Origin: Lentisphaeria bacterium
GTDB taxonomy: Bacteria > Verrucomicrobiota > Lentisphaeria > Victivallales > UBA1829
NCBI GenBank assembly: GCA_017504325.1
Contig: JAFVRL010000267.1
Coordinates: 1 to 7,403 of the forward strand
Reading direction: 5' to 3'
Length of the DNA: 7,403 bases
Numbering within the stretch: position 1 is the first letter of the stretch; each line of letters begins with the position of its first letter. The position numbers were made by a program, and so were the translations under genes. This document shows, piece after piece, positions 1-6,049 of the stretch. The notes below the pieces were generated by a model. That model was not told the DNA's origin, did not search any database, and saw only the letters and a list, made by a program, of their open reading frames with translations.

Positions 1-476
1 CGGTCGATACGGGCCAGCTTGCCGTAATCTCTGCACTTGTCGATGGAAAAATAGATGCACTTATCCTGCGCCTGATAAGCGAATCCTTTATCCATAAGCA
101 CCTGGATCAGTTTGATCATTTCCGGGATATGGTCCGTCGCCGCAGGATAAACTTCTGCCGGTTCGATGCGCAGCGTTTTGATATCCTCAAAAAAAGCCTG
201 TTTGTATTTGGCGGTAAACTCCCGCAGCGGCAACTCCTCTTTGCGGGAATCACGGATCGTCTTGTCATCCACATCGGTAAGGTTCATCACCTGTTTTACC
301 TTGTAGTTGTGAAATTCCAGACTTCTGCGCAAAAGATCTTCAAAAAGGTATGCACGGAAATTCCCGATATGGGCATAATTGTAAACTGTGGGACCGCAGG
401 TATACATACTTGCAAATCCCTCCCGGATGGGTTTGAATTCTTCTTTTGTCCTGCCGAGAGTATTGTAAAACTTCAT
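1..476 (-). CDS. cysS: Cysteinyl-tRNA synthetase, N-terminal part (cut by window edge)
   Basis: Class I aminoacyl-tRNA synthetase that charges tRNA-Cys with cysteine in the cytoplasm. Reading the minus strand from 476 gives MKFYNTLGRTKEEFKPI, then the family's diagnostic CGPTVYNYAHIGN stretch at residues 27-39. This contains the first zinc-ligand cysteine (Cys27) and the HIGH-type ATP-binding signature (HIGN, 36-39). NLTDVDDKTI follows at about 65-74, also typical of CysS. About 158 codons are present; the KMSKS half and the anticodon-binding domain lie beyond the left edge. The start at 476 is chosen because AAGGAG (483-488) sits six bases upstream. An in-frame ATG at 512 would add 12 residues but has no ribosome binding site and abuts a -10-like element. 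The gene diverges from sppA, with no functional link evident. The identification is firm. Confidence 0.96.
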   Translation of the reverse strand, partial: MKFYNTLGRTKEEFKPIREGFASMYTCGPTVYNYAHIGNFRAYLFEDLLRRSLEFHNYKVKQVMNLTDVDDKTIRDSRKEELPLREFTAKYKQAFFEDIKTLRIEPAEVYPAATDHIPEMIKLIQVLMDKGFAYQAQDKCIYFSIDKCRDYGKLARID

Positions 477-518
477 TTTTTTCTCCTTGCTTTCTTCCGG
501 AAAAACCGGCATTGATTC

Positions 519-564
519 ATTATATACTCAAGTAATAATTTACACCGGAAAAGCATTTTTTCAA
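519..564 (-). promoter_or_regulatory. Candidate cysS promoter
   Basis: Read on the minus strand, a TTGAAA -35 (559-564) is followed after 16 bases by TAAATT (537-542), which matches 4 of 6 consensus -10 positions and is preceded directly by TG. A perfect TATAAT lies at 519-524, but no convincing -35 is 16-18 bases upstream of it. Either could start the cysS transcript, and the leader would carry the AAGGAG at 483-488. That a promoter lies in this AT-rich stretch is likely; which hexamers are used is a guess. Confidence 0.4.
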
Positions 565-627
565 TCTTCAAGCCCTTTTTCATAGAGATTTTCATCAACT
601 TTTTCTGCAAGAAATCTTTTACATGCC

Positions 628-656
628 TTGAAAAGGTTTTCCGGAAGGAATATAGT
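628..656 (+). promoter_or_regulatory. sigma-70 type promoter of sppA
   Basis: TTGAAA (628-633) and TATAGT (651-656) are separated by 17 bases, the ideal spacing, and each matches five of six consensus positions. Transcription would begin near 663, giving a leader of about 27 bases that contains the AGGAGAAG ribosome binding site (677-684) before the ATG at 690. A small dyad, CCTT-GAA-AAGG (626-636), overlaps the -35; it is too short to call an operator. Confidence 0.65.
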
Positions 657-689
657 ATCAGGCAAATAACACAAACAGGAGAAGATCAG

Positions 690-1790
690 ATGCAGAATTA
701 TACAAATGAACAAACAGGAAAAGTATATGGTGAACTGAAAGAAAAAAAAGAGGGGTTCTTTGCCAAAATATTCCGCAATCTCTTTACAGGCTGCCTTTCC
801 TGCGGCTGTCTCTTTCTTATTGTATGTCTGCTTTTCATTGCCCTGTTCTTTTATTTCATTTCCGGAGACAGCGGGATCAAAACCGGTAATCCCTTCACCG
901 GTCAGAACAGTGACAGTGATTTTTCTGAAGAATTTGTTACAGGTTCCCCGGATTCCTCTTCCCGGATCGCTGTCATAAAAGTTTACGGCATGATCACAAG
1001 AGATGAAAATGCCTCATTCAGCACCTGTGCCGTTTCCGGGAATATCATCAGACAGTTACAGCTGGCTTCCGCCGATGACAGTGTCAAAGCTGTCATTATA
1101 GACCTGGATACTCCCGGCGGTGAAGTGACCGCCTCTGATGAGATCTATAAAAAGATCCTTGAAGTACGCAAAAAGAAACCGGTCATCGCCATGATGAATA
1201 CTCTCTGTGCCAGCGGCGGTTATTATATTGCCGCCGGCTGTTATCCTGTGATTGCAAATAAATATACGCTTACGGGCAGTATCGGTGTGATCATCTCCAC
1301 ATGGAACTACAAGGAGCTTTTCGATAAAATCGGCTTGAAAACAGAAGTCTATACCTCCGGAAAAATGAAAGACATGCTTAACGGGGGCAGAGAACGCACC
1401 GCCGAGGAAACTGCTCTTGTCAGAACTCTGGTAATGAATACTTATGACGGCTTTGTTCATGTGGTGGCGTCCTCCCGGAAGATCCCTGCGGACAAGATCA
1501 GAAATTCCCCTGTCGGCGACGGCAGGATCTTTGACGGGAAACAGGCATTGGAATTGAAACTTGTGGACACGCTGGGTTATTTTGAAGATGCAGTACAGGC
1601 GGCTGTAAAAGAGGCAAAACTGAAAGATTTTCAGGTTTTCCGTTATGAGGACAAATTTGATTTCGGCAGATTTTTCAATACACTTATGGCAAAGAGCCCG
1701 GCTGTATTCCTTCCTCTTTCCTCTTCCGGTACTCCCGGGGATGTCCGGATAAGAAAAGGAGTCCTTTATTTCCTTCCTGCCGGTTACTGA
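690..1790 (+). CDS. sppA: Signal peptide peptidase SppA (membrane-anchored S49 serine protease)
   Basis: Degrades signal peptides left in the inner membrane after protein export. The 366-residue product starts with a charged cytoplasmic tail (1-30) and one membrane segment (about 35-57) containing four cysteines. A low-complexity Ser/Asp linker (60-92) leads into the S49 protease domain (93-about 315). Family marks are DLDTPGGE (138-145), the nucleophile Ser175 in CASGGYYIA, TGSIGV (195-200), and the general-base Lys227 in SGKMKD. The Ser/Lys assignment is by homology to Bacillus SppA and the E. coli enzyme. The length fits the short, single-domain form that assembles as a ring, not the double-domain E. 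coli form. The last 40 residues are not conserved features I recognise. AGGAGAAG at 677-684 supports the start. It is the first gene of a probable two-gene transcript with the nuclease-like gene six bases downstream. Confidence 0.95.
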   Translation: MQNYTNEQTGKVYGELKEKKEGFFAKIFRNLFTGCLSCGCLFLIVCLLFIALFFYFISGDSGIKTGNPFTGQNSDSDFSEEFVTGSPDSSSRIAVIKVYGMITRDENASFSTCAVSGNIIRQLQLASADDSVKAVIIDLDTPGGEVTASDEIYKKILEVRKKKPVIAMMNTLCASGGYYIAAGCYPVIANKYTLTGSIGVIISTWNYKELFDKIGLKTEVYTSGKMKDMLNGGRERTAEETALVRTLVMNTYDGFVHVVASSRKIPADKIRNSPVGDGRIFDGKQALELKLVDTLGYFEDAVQAAVKEAKLKDFQVFRYEDKFDFGRFFNTLMAKSPAVFLPLSSSGTPGDVRIRKGVLYFLPAGY

Positions 1791-1796
1791 CGCACG

Positions 1797-2804
1797 ATGA
1801 CAGACCACCCGGATTTTGACCGTTTTCTTCTTCAGGGAACGATACCTGAAGAAGAAAAACAGGAACGCTATACAGGGGTATTTTCATTTTCATCTTACAA
1901 ATATTCCCTGTTTCATTTCTGCCGGAAAGCATGGTATTTCCATTATATTCTTGCACAGGGCGGCTGGGATCGTTATGCAGAAGACTCCAGCAGACAGGCA
2001 TACAAAGAAAAATACCTGCTTTCCTTTTCCGCCTTTCTCTCCGGGATCGTCATTTCTTCCATAAAAGAAAGTCTCCCTGTCATCCGGGAGGAAGAGAAAG
2101 AGGAAAAACGCCGGGATGCCCTTCTGGATGCAGTCAGATTCCATGCCTCAAAACATATTTTTTACGCCAACAACTTTCTCCGGGAAGGCGGCATGGAAAA
2201 TGATCCGAGGAAACTGTCTTTTTCCGATTTGTATTACCGGACAGGAAGATTTGAAAATACAGAAGATCTTATAGAAAACAGTAAAGATGTTCTGCGCGGT
2301 TTCTTCCTGGATCTTCCGGAAACGGAATATTTCCGGAGTATTGCCTTTCTCCCGTCTCCGGCATGGCATCTTGCAGGAAAATTTCCCTCTTTTTCTCTGG
2401 ATGGTCTGCCGATATACCTTGCCCCGTGCCTGTACGCTCTTTCCGGAGGATTTTTTTATCGTTTTCCTGTATATTTTCACGATCATCCACAGAAAGAAGA
2501 CGGGTTGCTTTCCGCGGACGGACTTTTCGGACTCTATGCGGCAAATCAATATCCCGGTCACAGAGGAAAAATCCATTGTGTGTATTATCAGGAACAGGAA
2601 AAGCTCCTGACAGAAAAAAGTTTTCTCCCGTCTCCGGCGGAAAAAGAAAACATTTTTTCCGCAGCAAAGGAGATGATGGAACTTATGCAGGATCCGCAGC
2701 CGGAAAATTTTTCATATACGGAAAAAAAGGAAAGATGTTCCTTCTGCCGCTTCCGGGGGATCTGCCATAAACTGCAGAACGGCGGAACGGTCAGAGCTTT
2801 TTGA
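1797..2804 (+). CDS. PD-(D/E)XK nuclease-like protein with Cas4/AddB-type four-cysteine motif, probably inactive
   Basis: No gene name is recognised. The 335 residues follow the RecB/AddB/Cas4 plan at both ends: FSFSSYKYSLFHFCRKAWY (29-47) resembles the opening helix with its single cysteine (Cys42), and CSFCRFRGIC (314-323) gives Cys314, Cys317 and Cys323, a C-X2-C-X5-C. Together these are the four ligands that hold a 4Fe-4S cluster in that superfamily. Between them, LDGLPIYLAPCLYAL (201-215) and GGFFYRFPVYF (217-227) fall where the catalytic Asp and (D/E)-X-K belong, but I read Cys211 and Pro224/Tyr226 there. FGLYAANQY (244-252) sits where the Q-X3-Y helix would be. So the fold looks retained and the active site lost; this is an alignment by eye. 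The start is the first ATG after the sppA stop, in the same frame, with no ribosome binding site nearby, which suggests translational coupling. The role could be structural DNA binding or a partner subunit. Confidence 0.7.
   Translation: MTDHPDFDRFLLQGTIPEEEKQERYTGVFSFSSYKYSLFHFCRKAWYFHYILAQGGWDRYAEDSSRQAYKEKYLLSFSAFLSGIVISSIKESLPVIREEEKEEKRRDALLDAVRFHASKHIFYANNFLREGGMENDPRKLSFSDLYYRTGRFENTEDLIENSKDVLRGFFLDLPETEYFRSIAFLPSPAWHLAGKFPSFSLDGLPIYLAPCLYALSGGFFYRFPVYFHDHPQKEDGLLSADGLFGLYAANQYPGHRGKIHCVYYQEQEKLLTEKSFLPSPAEKENIFSAAKEMMELMQDPQPENFSYTEKKERCSFCRFRGICHKLQNGGTVRAF
2346..2638 (+). repeat. 17-base direct repeat inside the nuclease-like gene
   Basis: TTTCTCCCGTCTCCGGC occurs at 2346-2362 and again at 2622-2638, exactly 276 bases (92 codons) apart. 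Both copies are in frame and encode FLPSPA, at residues 184-189 and 276-281, with identical codons. They bracket the degenerate catalytic core. It may be a chance echo or the trace of a short internal duplication; the flanking residues do not match. Confidence 0.7.
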
Positions 2805-4062
2805 GTTCAATAACCGTTTTACGGAGCGCACCGGCATGCTGACCGACTGCCTTTGCAGCATTTTTTCCGTATTTCTGTCTGAGTTCTGTATCGGAAGCAA
2901 GACGCAATAAAGCATCAGCAAGCTCTTCATCCTTCTGTAAAGCAAACACTCCGTCATGGGCTTTCAAAGAATCAAATGCCTGCCGGAAATTGATCATCTC
3001 CGGACCGCTGATGATAGCTTTCCCCAAATGGGCAGGTTCGATGATATTCTGTCCTTCCCGGTTTCCGGAGAAGGTCTTTCCCATAAGGACGATATCACAG
3101 CTTTTGTAAAATTTCACCAATTCCCCGGTGGTATCAGCAAGAAGGATATCGCATTTTTCTTCCGCCTTTCCCGTGGATCTGCGGAAAGATCTTACAGGTA
3201 ATGTTTCCAGCATTTTCATAAGTTCCCCTCCCCTTTCTGCATGGCGGGGTACAAGGATGAAACGCAAAGACGGCACTTTTTCCCGTACTTTCATAAAGGC
3301 ATCCAGCATTACTTTTTCTTCCGGAGTGTGTGTACTTGCCGCAAGCACCCGGATGTTTCCGGCACGGGAGCCGAATTCGGTATCAAGATCAATTTCCGGC
3401 AAAGAATCCGCCGGTTTCTGATCGAATTTGATATTCCCGGTCACTGTGATATTGGCGGAGGGAGCGATCGATAAATATCTTTCCTTATCCAGTTCGGTCT
3501 GGGCACAAATGACTTTGAAGGCGGAAAGAAGCGGTACAAAGAAAGAGGAACAACGCCTGTATCCCTTTATGGAACGGTCAGAAAGACGGGCATTGACCAG
3601 AAATGCACTTGCACCGCTTTTCACGGTTTCCAGAATCATATTGGGCCAGAGTTCTGTTTCAAAAATGATCAGTTTGGCAGGCTGGGCAAGGCGGAGGAAC
3701 TTTCGTATGAAAGGCAGAAAATCAATGGGGGTAAAGAATACTTCCACTCCTTCAGGAGCTTTGGAAAAAGCGATCTCCTGTCCGGTCGTAGTCGTGGTGG
3801 AAAGCAGGATCTTTTCTCCGGGATTTTCCTGCATATAGACTTTAAGGAAGGAAAGAGCCACATTTGTTTCGCCCACACTGACGGCATGGATCCAGGTACA
3901 ATTCTTCATACTTTCCAGGACTTTTTTTCTCCCGGAAGAGTAAATTGCGAACCGTTCAGCATAGTTTACCTTTTTACCCGGTCTGCGGATAAGTTTCCAC
4001 AAAATTCCGGGAAGAAAAAATATAAAAACGAAGGGGAAAATTATTTTGTAAAGAAAAATCAT
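2791..4062 (-). CDS. waaA: 3-deoxy-D-manno-octulosonic acid (Kdo) transferase
   Basis: Transfers Kdo from CMP-Kdo to the lipid A precursor at the inner face of the inner membrane, the first step of the LPS core. The 423 residues begin with a membrane anchor (1-21). The family motifs follow in order: HAVSVGE (59-65), with the catalytic Glu65 equivalent to E. coli Glu60; TTTTTG (89-94); ETELWPN (135-141); NARLSDRS (157-164); TGNIKFD (208-214); AASTH (241-245); VPRHAER (271-277); and DTTGEL (310-315). The CMP-Kdo loop reads GKTFSGNREGQNIIEPA (328-344), where E. coli has GGS...GGHNPLE. The C-terminal GT-B half is complete and length is normal. Whether one or two Kdo are added cannot be read. Only a weak AGGT (10-13 bases upstream of the ATG) precedes the start. 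The last 14 bases overlap the end of the convergent nuclease-like gene. Kdo synthesis and other LPS genes are absent here. Confidence 0.96.
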   Translation of the reverse strand: MIFLYKIIFPFVFIFFLPGILWKLIRRPGKKVNYAERFAIYSSGRKKVLESMKNCTWIHAVSVGETNVALSFLKVYMQENPGEKILLSTTTTTGQEIAFSKAPEGVEVFFTPIDFLPFIRKFLRLAQPAKLIIFETELWPNMILETVKSGASAFLVNARLSDRSIKGYRRCSSFFVPLLSAFKVICAQTELDKERYLSIAPSANITVTGNIKFDQKPADSLPEIDLDTEFGSRAGNIRVLAASTHTPEEKVMLDAFMKVREKVPSLRFILVPRHAERGGELMKMLETLPVRSFRRSTGKAEEKCDILLADTTGELVKFYKSCDIVLMGKTFSGNREGQNIIEPAHLGKAIISGPEMINFRQAFDSLKAHDGVFALQKDEELADALLRLASDTELRQKYGKNAAKAVGQHAGALRKTVIELKKL

Positions 4063-4083
4063 TTTTGTACCTGTATATGTTTC

Positions 4084-4110
4084 ATTATCCGGTTATACCA
4101 TAATATAACC
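4084..4110 (-). promoter_or_regulatory. waaA promoter region with overlapping 20-base palindromic candidate operator
   Basis: The minus strand shows an extended -10, TGGTATAAC (4092-4100), about 30 bases before the waaA ATG, with a further GATAAT at 4084-4089. Across the first lies a perfect inverted repeat: GGTTATA (4091-4097), six-base spacer, TATAACC (4104-4110). Each arm contains TATAAC, so -10-like elements face both ways. A 7+6+7 dyad on a -10 suits a dimeric repressor, but it could also arise from two back-to-back promoters. No good -35 is visible on either strand. Confidence 0.45.
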
Positions 4111-4120
4111 TGCACTCCGG

Positions 4121-4162
4121 CAATATTCAAGATTCGATTTATGATCATATATTGAATAATTG
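4121..4162. repeat. Imperfect dyad in the waaA / phosphoesterase spacer
   Basis: CAATATTCAA (4121-4130) is mirrored by TTGAATAATTG (4152-4162) with a single-base bulge. The 21-base loop holds the 8-base palindrome ATGATCAT (4141-4148). It lies between the waaA palindrome and the promoter of the rightward gene. There is no T-tract beside it, so it does not look like a terminator. It may be a protein-binding site or AT-rich chance symmetry. The remainder of the 4063-4271 spacer holds no gene that I can support. Confidence 0.35.
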
Positions 4163-4207
4163 CAATCTCCACAGAAGAAATGTACCTTTTTTACTGTTGC
4201 CGGAATC

Positions 4208-4235
4208 TTGAAAAAAACATTAGCGGCTGTATATT
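4208..4235 (+). promoter_or_regulatory. Candidate promoter of the metallophosphoesterase gene
   Basis: TTGAAA (4208-4213) and TATATT (4230-4235) are 16 bases apart. Transcription from about 4242 would give a leader of roughly 30 bases containing GAGGA (4258-4262), nine bases before the ATG at 4272. A perfect TATAAT at 4249-4254 lacks a -35 and would start transcription inside the ribosome binding site, so it is the less likely choice. Confidence 0.5.
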
Positions 4236-4271
4236 ACAGGGAACATCATATAATAGTGAGGATATATTTAT

Positions 4272-5939
4272 ATGGGCAACAGCACCGGAAAACAGACTAT
4301 ATATGGAAAAAGAGCTTCCGTACTGCGGAAATTCTATTTTTCAGATCCTGCAGCGCTGAATTTCTGCAATGTCTGGCACAGGTTGAGAAAAAACGCTTCC
4401 CCGGCAGAATTTTTCTGTACGGAACCGGTCAGAATACCCGTAAAGGGCAAAGTAACCTTCCGTACCTTTTTCACTGCAGAAAAAAACGGCATTGCCCTTC
4501 TGGGGATCGCCTGCCGGAGAAAATTTACAGTTTTCTGTAACGATGTTTTCTGCTGTTCCACTTTGGATGAAGGTACTCTCTATGACGATTTCGCACCGGA
4601 AAACCATCCGTTTCCTGTGCCGGTAAAGAAAGGCGTCAATGTTCTTGAAGTACATCTTTCCCCCGGAACGGAAGAAGCATACTTTTTATGCAGAGTTCTG
4701 GAAAAAAATAAATTCAAAGCCCCCTTTCTTCCGGTGGATCCGGTCATCGGTCACCCGGATCATCGCGCACTCAGTATAACAGTACGCACCTTCGGCGGTG
4801 TGGGGACAGCTTTGGAATACAGAAAAAAAGGGGCAGCCTTATGGCAGATGCTCTGGGATCATAATAACGGACTTATCTGCCGCAGACCTTTACACAAATT
4901 CTTTCTGTATGAACTGGAATCCGGCAGGGAATATGAGTTCAGAGTCGTAATGATCGATCCGGCGGATCCGGATAAAAGAAGCAGAAGCAAAAAATATTCT
5001 TTCCATGTTCCGGGAGATGAAAATTGCAGCAGGTTCAGTTTTTTCTTTACCGCCGATACCCAATATCCTTCCGGGATCCAGAAACAGCTCCTCCAAGGAG
5101 TTCTTTCTTCCACAGATGCAAAAAGTTGTGATTTTCTGGTCTTCGGCGGGGATATCAATTCCCGTTATTCCACCAGACGCGTGGAGGAGGATCTTATTTC
5201 CACAGTTCAGAAAACTGCCGGAAGTGAAAAGCCCCTTGTCATGCTCCGGGGCAACCATGAACTGCGGGGACCGGAGCCGGACAGTTTCCTTGATCAGTGG
5301 GGAGATGAAAACAACTTGACCTACCGTCTGTTCCGTTACGGAGATACGGCATTCCTCATGCTGGATGCATGGGAAAACCGCTGTGCGGAACATCCGAAAG
5401 GAAGATACTACAGCCGTCACAATCTGGACAGACTTTTTATGGATCAGGAAAAAGAGTTTATCAGAAAAGCTGTCCATTCTGAAAAATGGTATTCCGCCCG
5501 GCGCAGGATCGTCCTTGCCCATGGTGCGCCGTATTCACATCATGACAAGGCAGATACCATGTTCCGGTATCTTCAGGAGATGACAGACGCATTTTTCAGC
5601 GGTAAAGAACCTTTTTCCAAAGTCGATCTATGGCTGGCAGGTCACACCCACCGTTATACAAGGAGTATTCCCCAAAGCAGACTTCTTACGGCATTCTGCC
5701 CTCCCCCGGCACCGCAGAACAACGGTGAAAACTATATTTTTCCGGTTCTGACCGTATGCGGTCCCAATGCAGAAGGAATGCCTCCCCTTTCCGCATTCAG
5801 GGTGGATGCTTTTGAAAACGGGGAACTGCAAATTTCCTCCCATCTTCCGGACGGAACGATCTTTGAAAAAATCAGGATCACTGCCAATGATACCATTGAA
5901 GAGATCCTCTCTCTGCCCTGTTATGATCCGGAGCCGTAA
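4272..5939 (+). CDS. Three-domain calcineurin-like metallophosphoesterase
   Basis: A predicted two-metal hydrolase of a phosphoester; the substrate is unknown. Residues 1-50 are unassigned. Residues 52-145 look like a beta-sandwich (alternating strands, then a KKGVNVLEVHL turn as in carbohydrate-binding or glycosidase N-terminal domains). Residues 165-248 resemble the fibronectin-III-like N-domain of purple acid phosphatases (VRTFGGVGTALEYRKKG, then LYELESGREYEFRV). The catalytic domain (253-about 535) has all motifs in order: FTADTQ (259-264), GGD (292-294), GNHE (327-330), LAHG (415-418) and GHTH (457-460). Likely ligands are Asp262, Asp294, Asn328, His417, His458 and His460. Motif I is D-X-Q (Gln264), not the common D-X-H. 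There is no signal peptide or membrane segment, so it is probably cytoplasmic despite extracellular-style accessory domains. An in-frame TGA at 4257 leaves ATG 4272 as the first ATG, with GAGGA upstream. It appears to be transcribed alone. Confidence 0.85.
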   Translation: MGNSTGKQTIYGKRASVLRKFYFSDPAALNFCNVWHRLRKNASPAEFFCTEPVRIPVKGKVTFRTFFTAEKNGIALLGIACRRKFTVFCNDVFCCSTLDEGTLYDDFAPENHPFPVPVKKGVNVLEVHLSPGTEEAYFLCRVLEKNKFKAPFLPVDPVIGHPDHRALSITVRTFGGVGTALEYRKKGAALWQMLWDHNNGLICRRPLHKFFLYELESGREYEFRVVMIDPADPDKRSRSKKYSFHVPGDENCSRFSFFFTADTQYPSGIQKQLLQGVLSSTDAKSCDFLVFGGDINSRYSTRRVEEDLISTVQKTAGSEKPLVMLRGNHELRGPEPDSFLDQWGDENNLTYRLFRYGDTAFLMLDAWENRCAEHPKGRYYSRHNLDRLFMDQEKEFIRKAVHSEKWYSARRRIVLAHGAPYSHHDKADTMFRYLQEMTDAFFSGKEPFSKVDLWLAGHTHRYTRSIPQSRLLTAFCPPPAPQNNGENYIFPVLTVCGPNAEGMPPLSAFRVDAFENGELQISSHLPDGTIFEKIRITANDTIEEILSLPCYDPEP

Positions 5940-5981
5940 AACGGCAAACCATCTGTAATGGAAAATTCCTTGCAGAGATAG

Positions 5982-6009
5982 TTGATTTTCAATAAAAGAG
6001 TGCTATTTT
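5982..6009 (+). promoter_or_regulatory. Candidate promoter of the glycosyltransferase-acetyltransferase pair
   Basis: TTGATT (5982-5987) and TATTTT (6004-6009) are 16 bases apart, and the second is preceded by TGC, giving an extended -10. The expected start near 6016 leaves a leader of about 34 bases with CAGGAGA (6034-6040) nine bases before the ATG at 6050. It lies in the 110-base spacer after the phosphoesterase gene, which suggests independent transcription. Confidence 0.5.
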
Positions 6010-6049
6010 ATAGGAGTAACAATCTCAATCATACAGGAGAAACAATACC

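Noticed and set aside
477..512. Alternative cysS start at the ATG at 512
   Set aside because: In frame, but it has no ribosome binding site, sits almost on a TATAAT element, and would add 12 residues not typical of CysS. The ATG at 476 has AAGGAG at good spacing.
129..515. Open plus-strand frame of 128 codons at the left edge
   Set aside because: It is antisense to cysS, whose minus-strand translation carries clear family motifs; the plus-strand product resembles nothing.
1755..1767. Dyad AAAGGA-G-TCCTTT near the end of sppA
   Set aside because: Inside coding sequence, the loop is too tight, and there is no downstream T-run. It is probably chance, though it does contain the only purine-rich stretch upstream of the second gene.
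1056..1808. Long minus-strand open frame of 250 codons opposite sppA
   Set aside because: It lies wholly within the sppA locus, has no ribosome binding site, and its product has no domain-like pattern. It is a shadow of the S49 gene.
1797..2804. A Cas4 gene of a CRISPR system
   Set aside because: The cysteine pattern fits Cas4, but there is no repeat array or other cas gene in the window, the protein is longer than typical Cas4, and the catalytic residues are not seen.
3428..3838. Plus-strand open frame of 136 codons within waaA
   Set aside because: It is antisense to the conserved ETELWPN and NARLSDRS motifs of waaA and is a shadow frame.
4063..4271. A riboswitch or small RNA in the waaA / phosphoesterase spacer
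   Set aside because: The dyads are short and AT-rich, with no terminator or conserved aptamer pattern. I see only promoter-like and operator-like elements.
4890..5522. Minus-strand open frame of 210 codons within the phosphoesterase gene
   Set aside because: It lies opposite the catalytic motifs GGD and GNHE, has no ribosome binding site, and has no recognisable domain.
5951..5980. Weak hairpin after the phosphoesterase gene (TCTG...GGAA / TTCC...CAGA)
   Set aside because: The stem is broken by an internal loop and there is no T-run after it, so it is not a credible intrinsic terminator.
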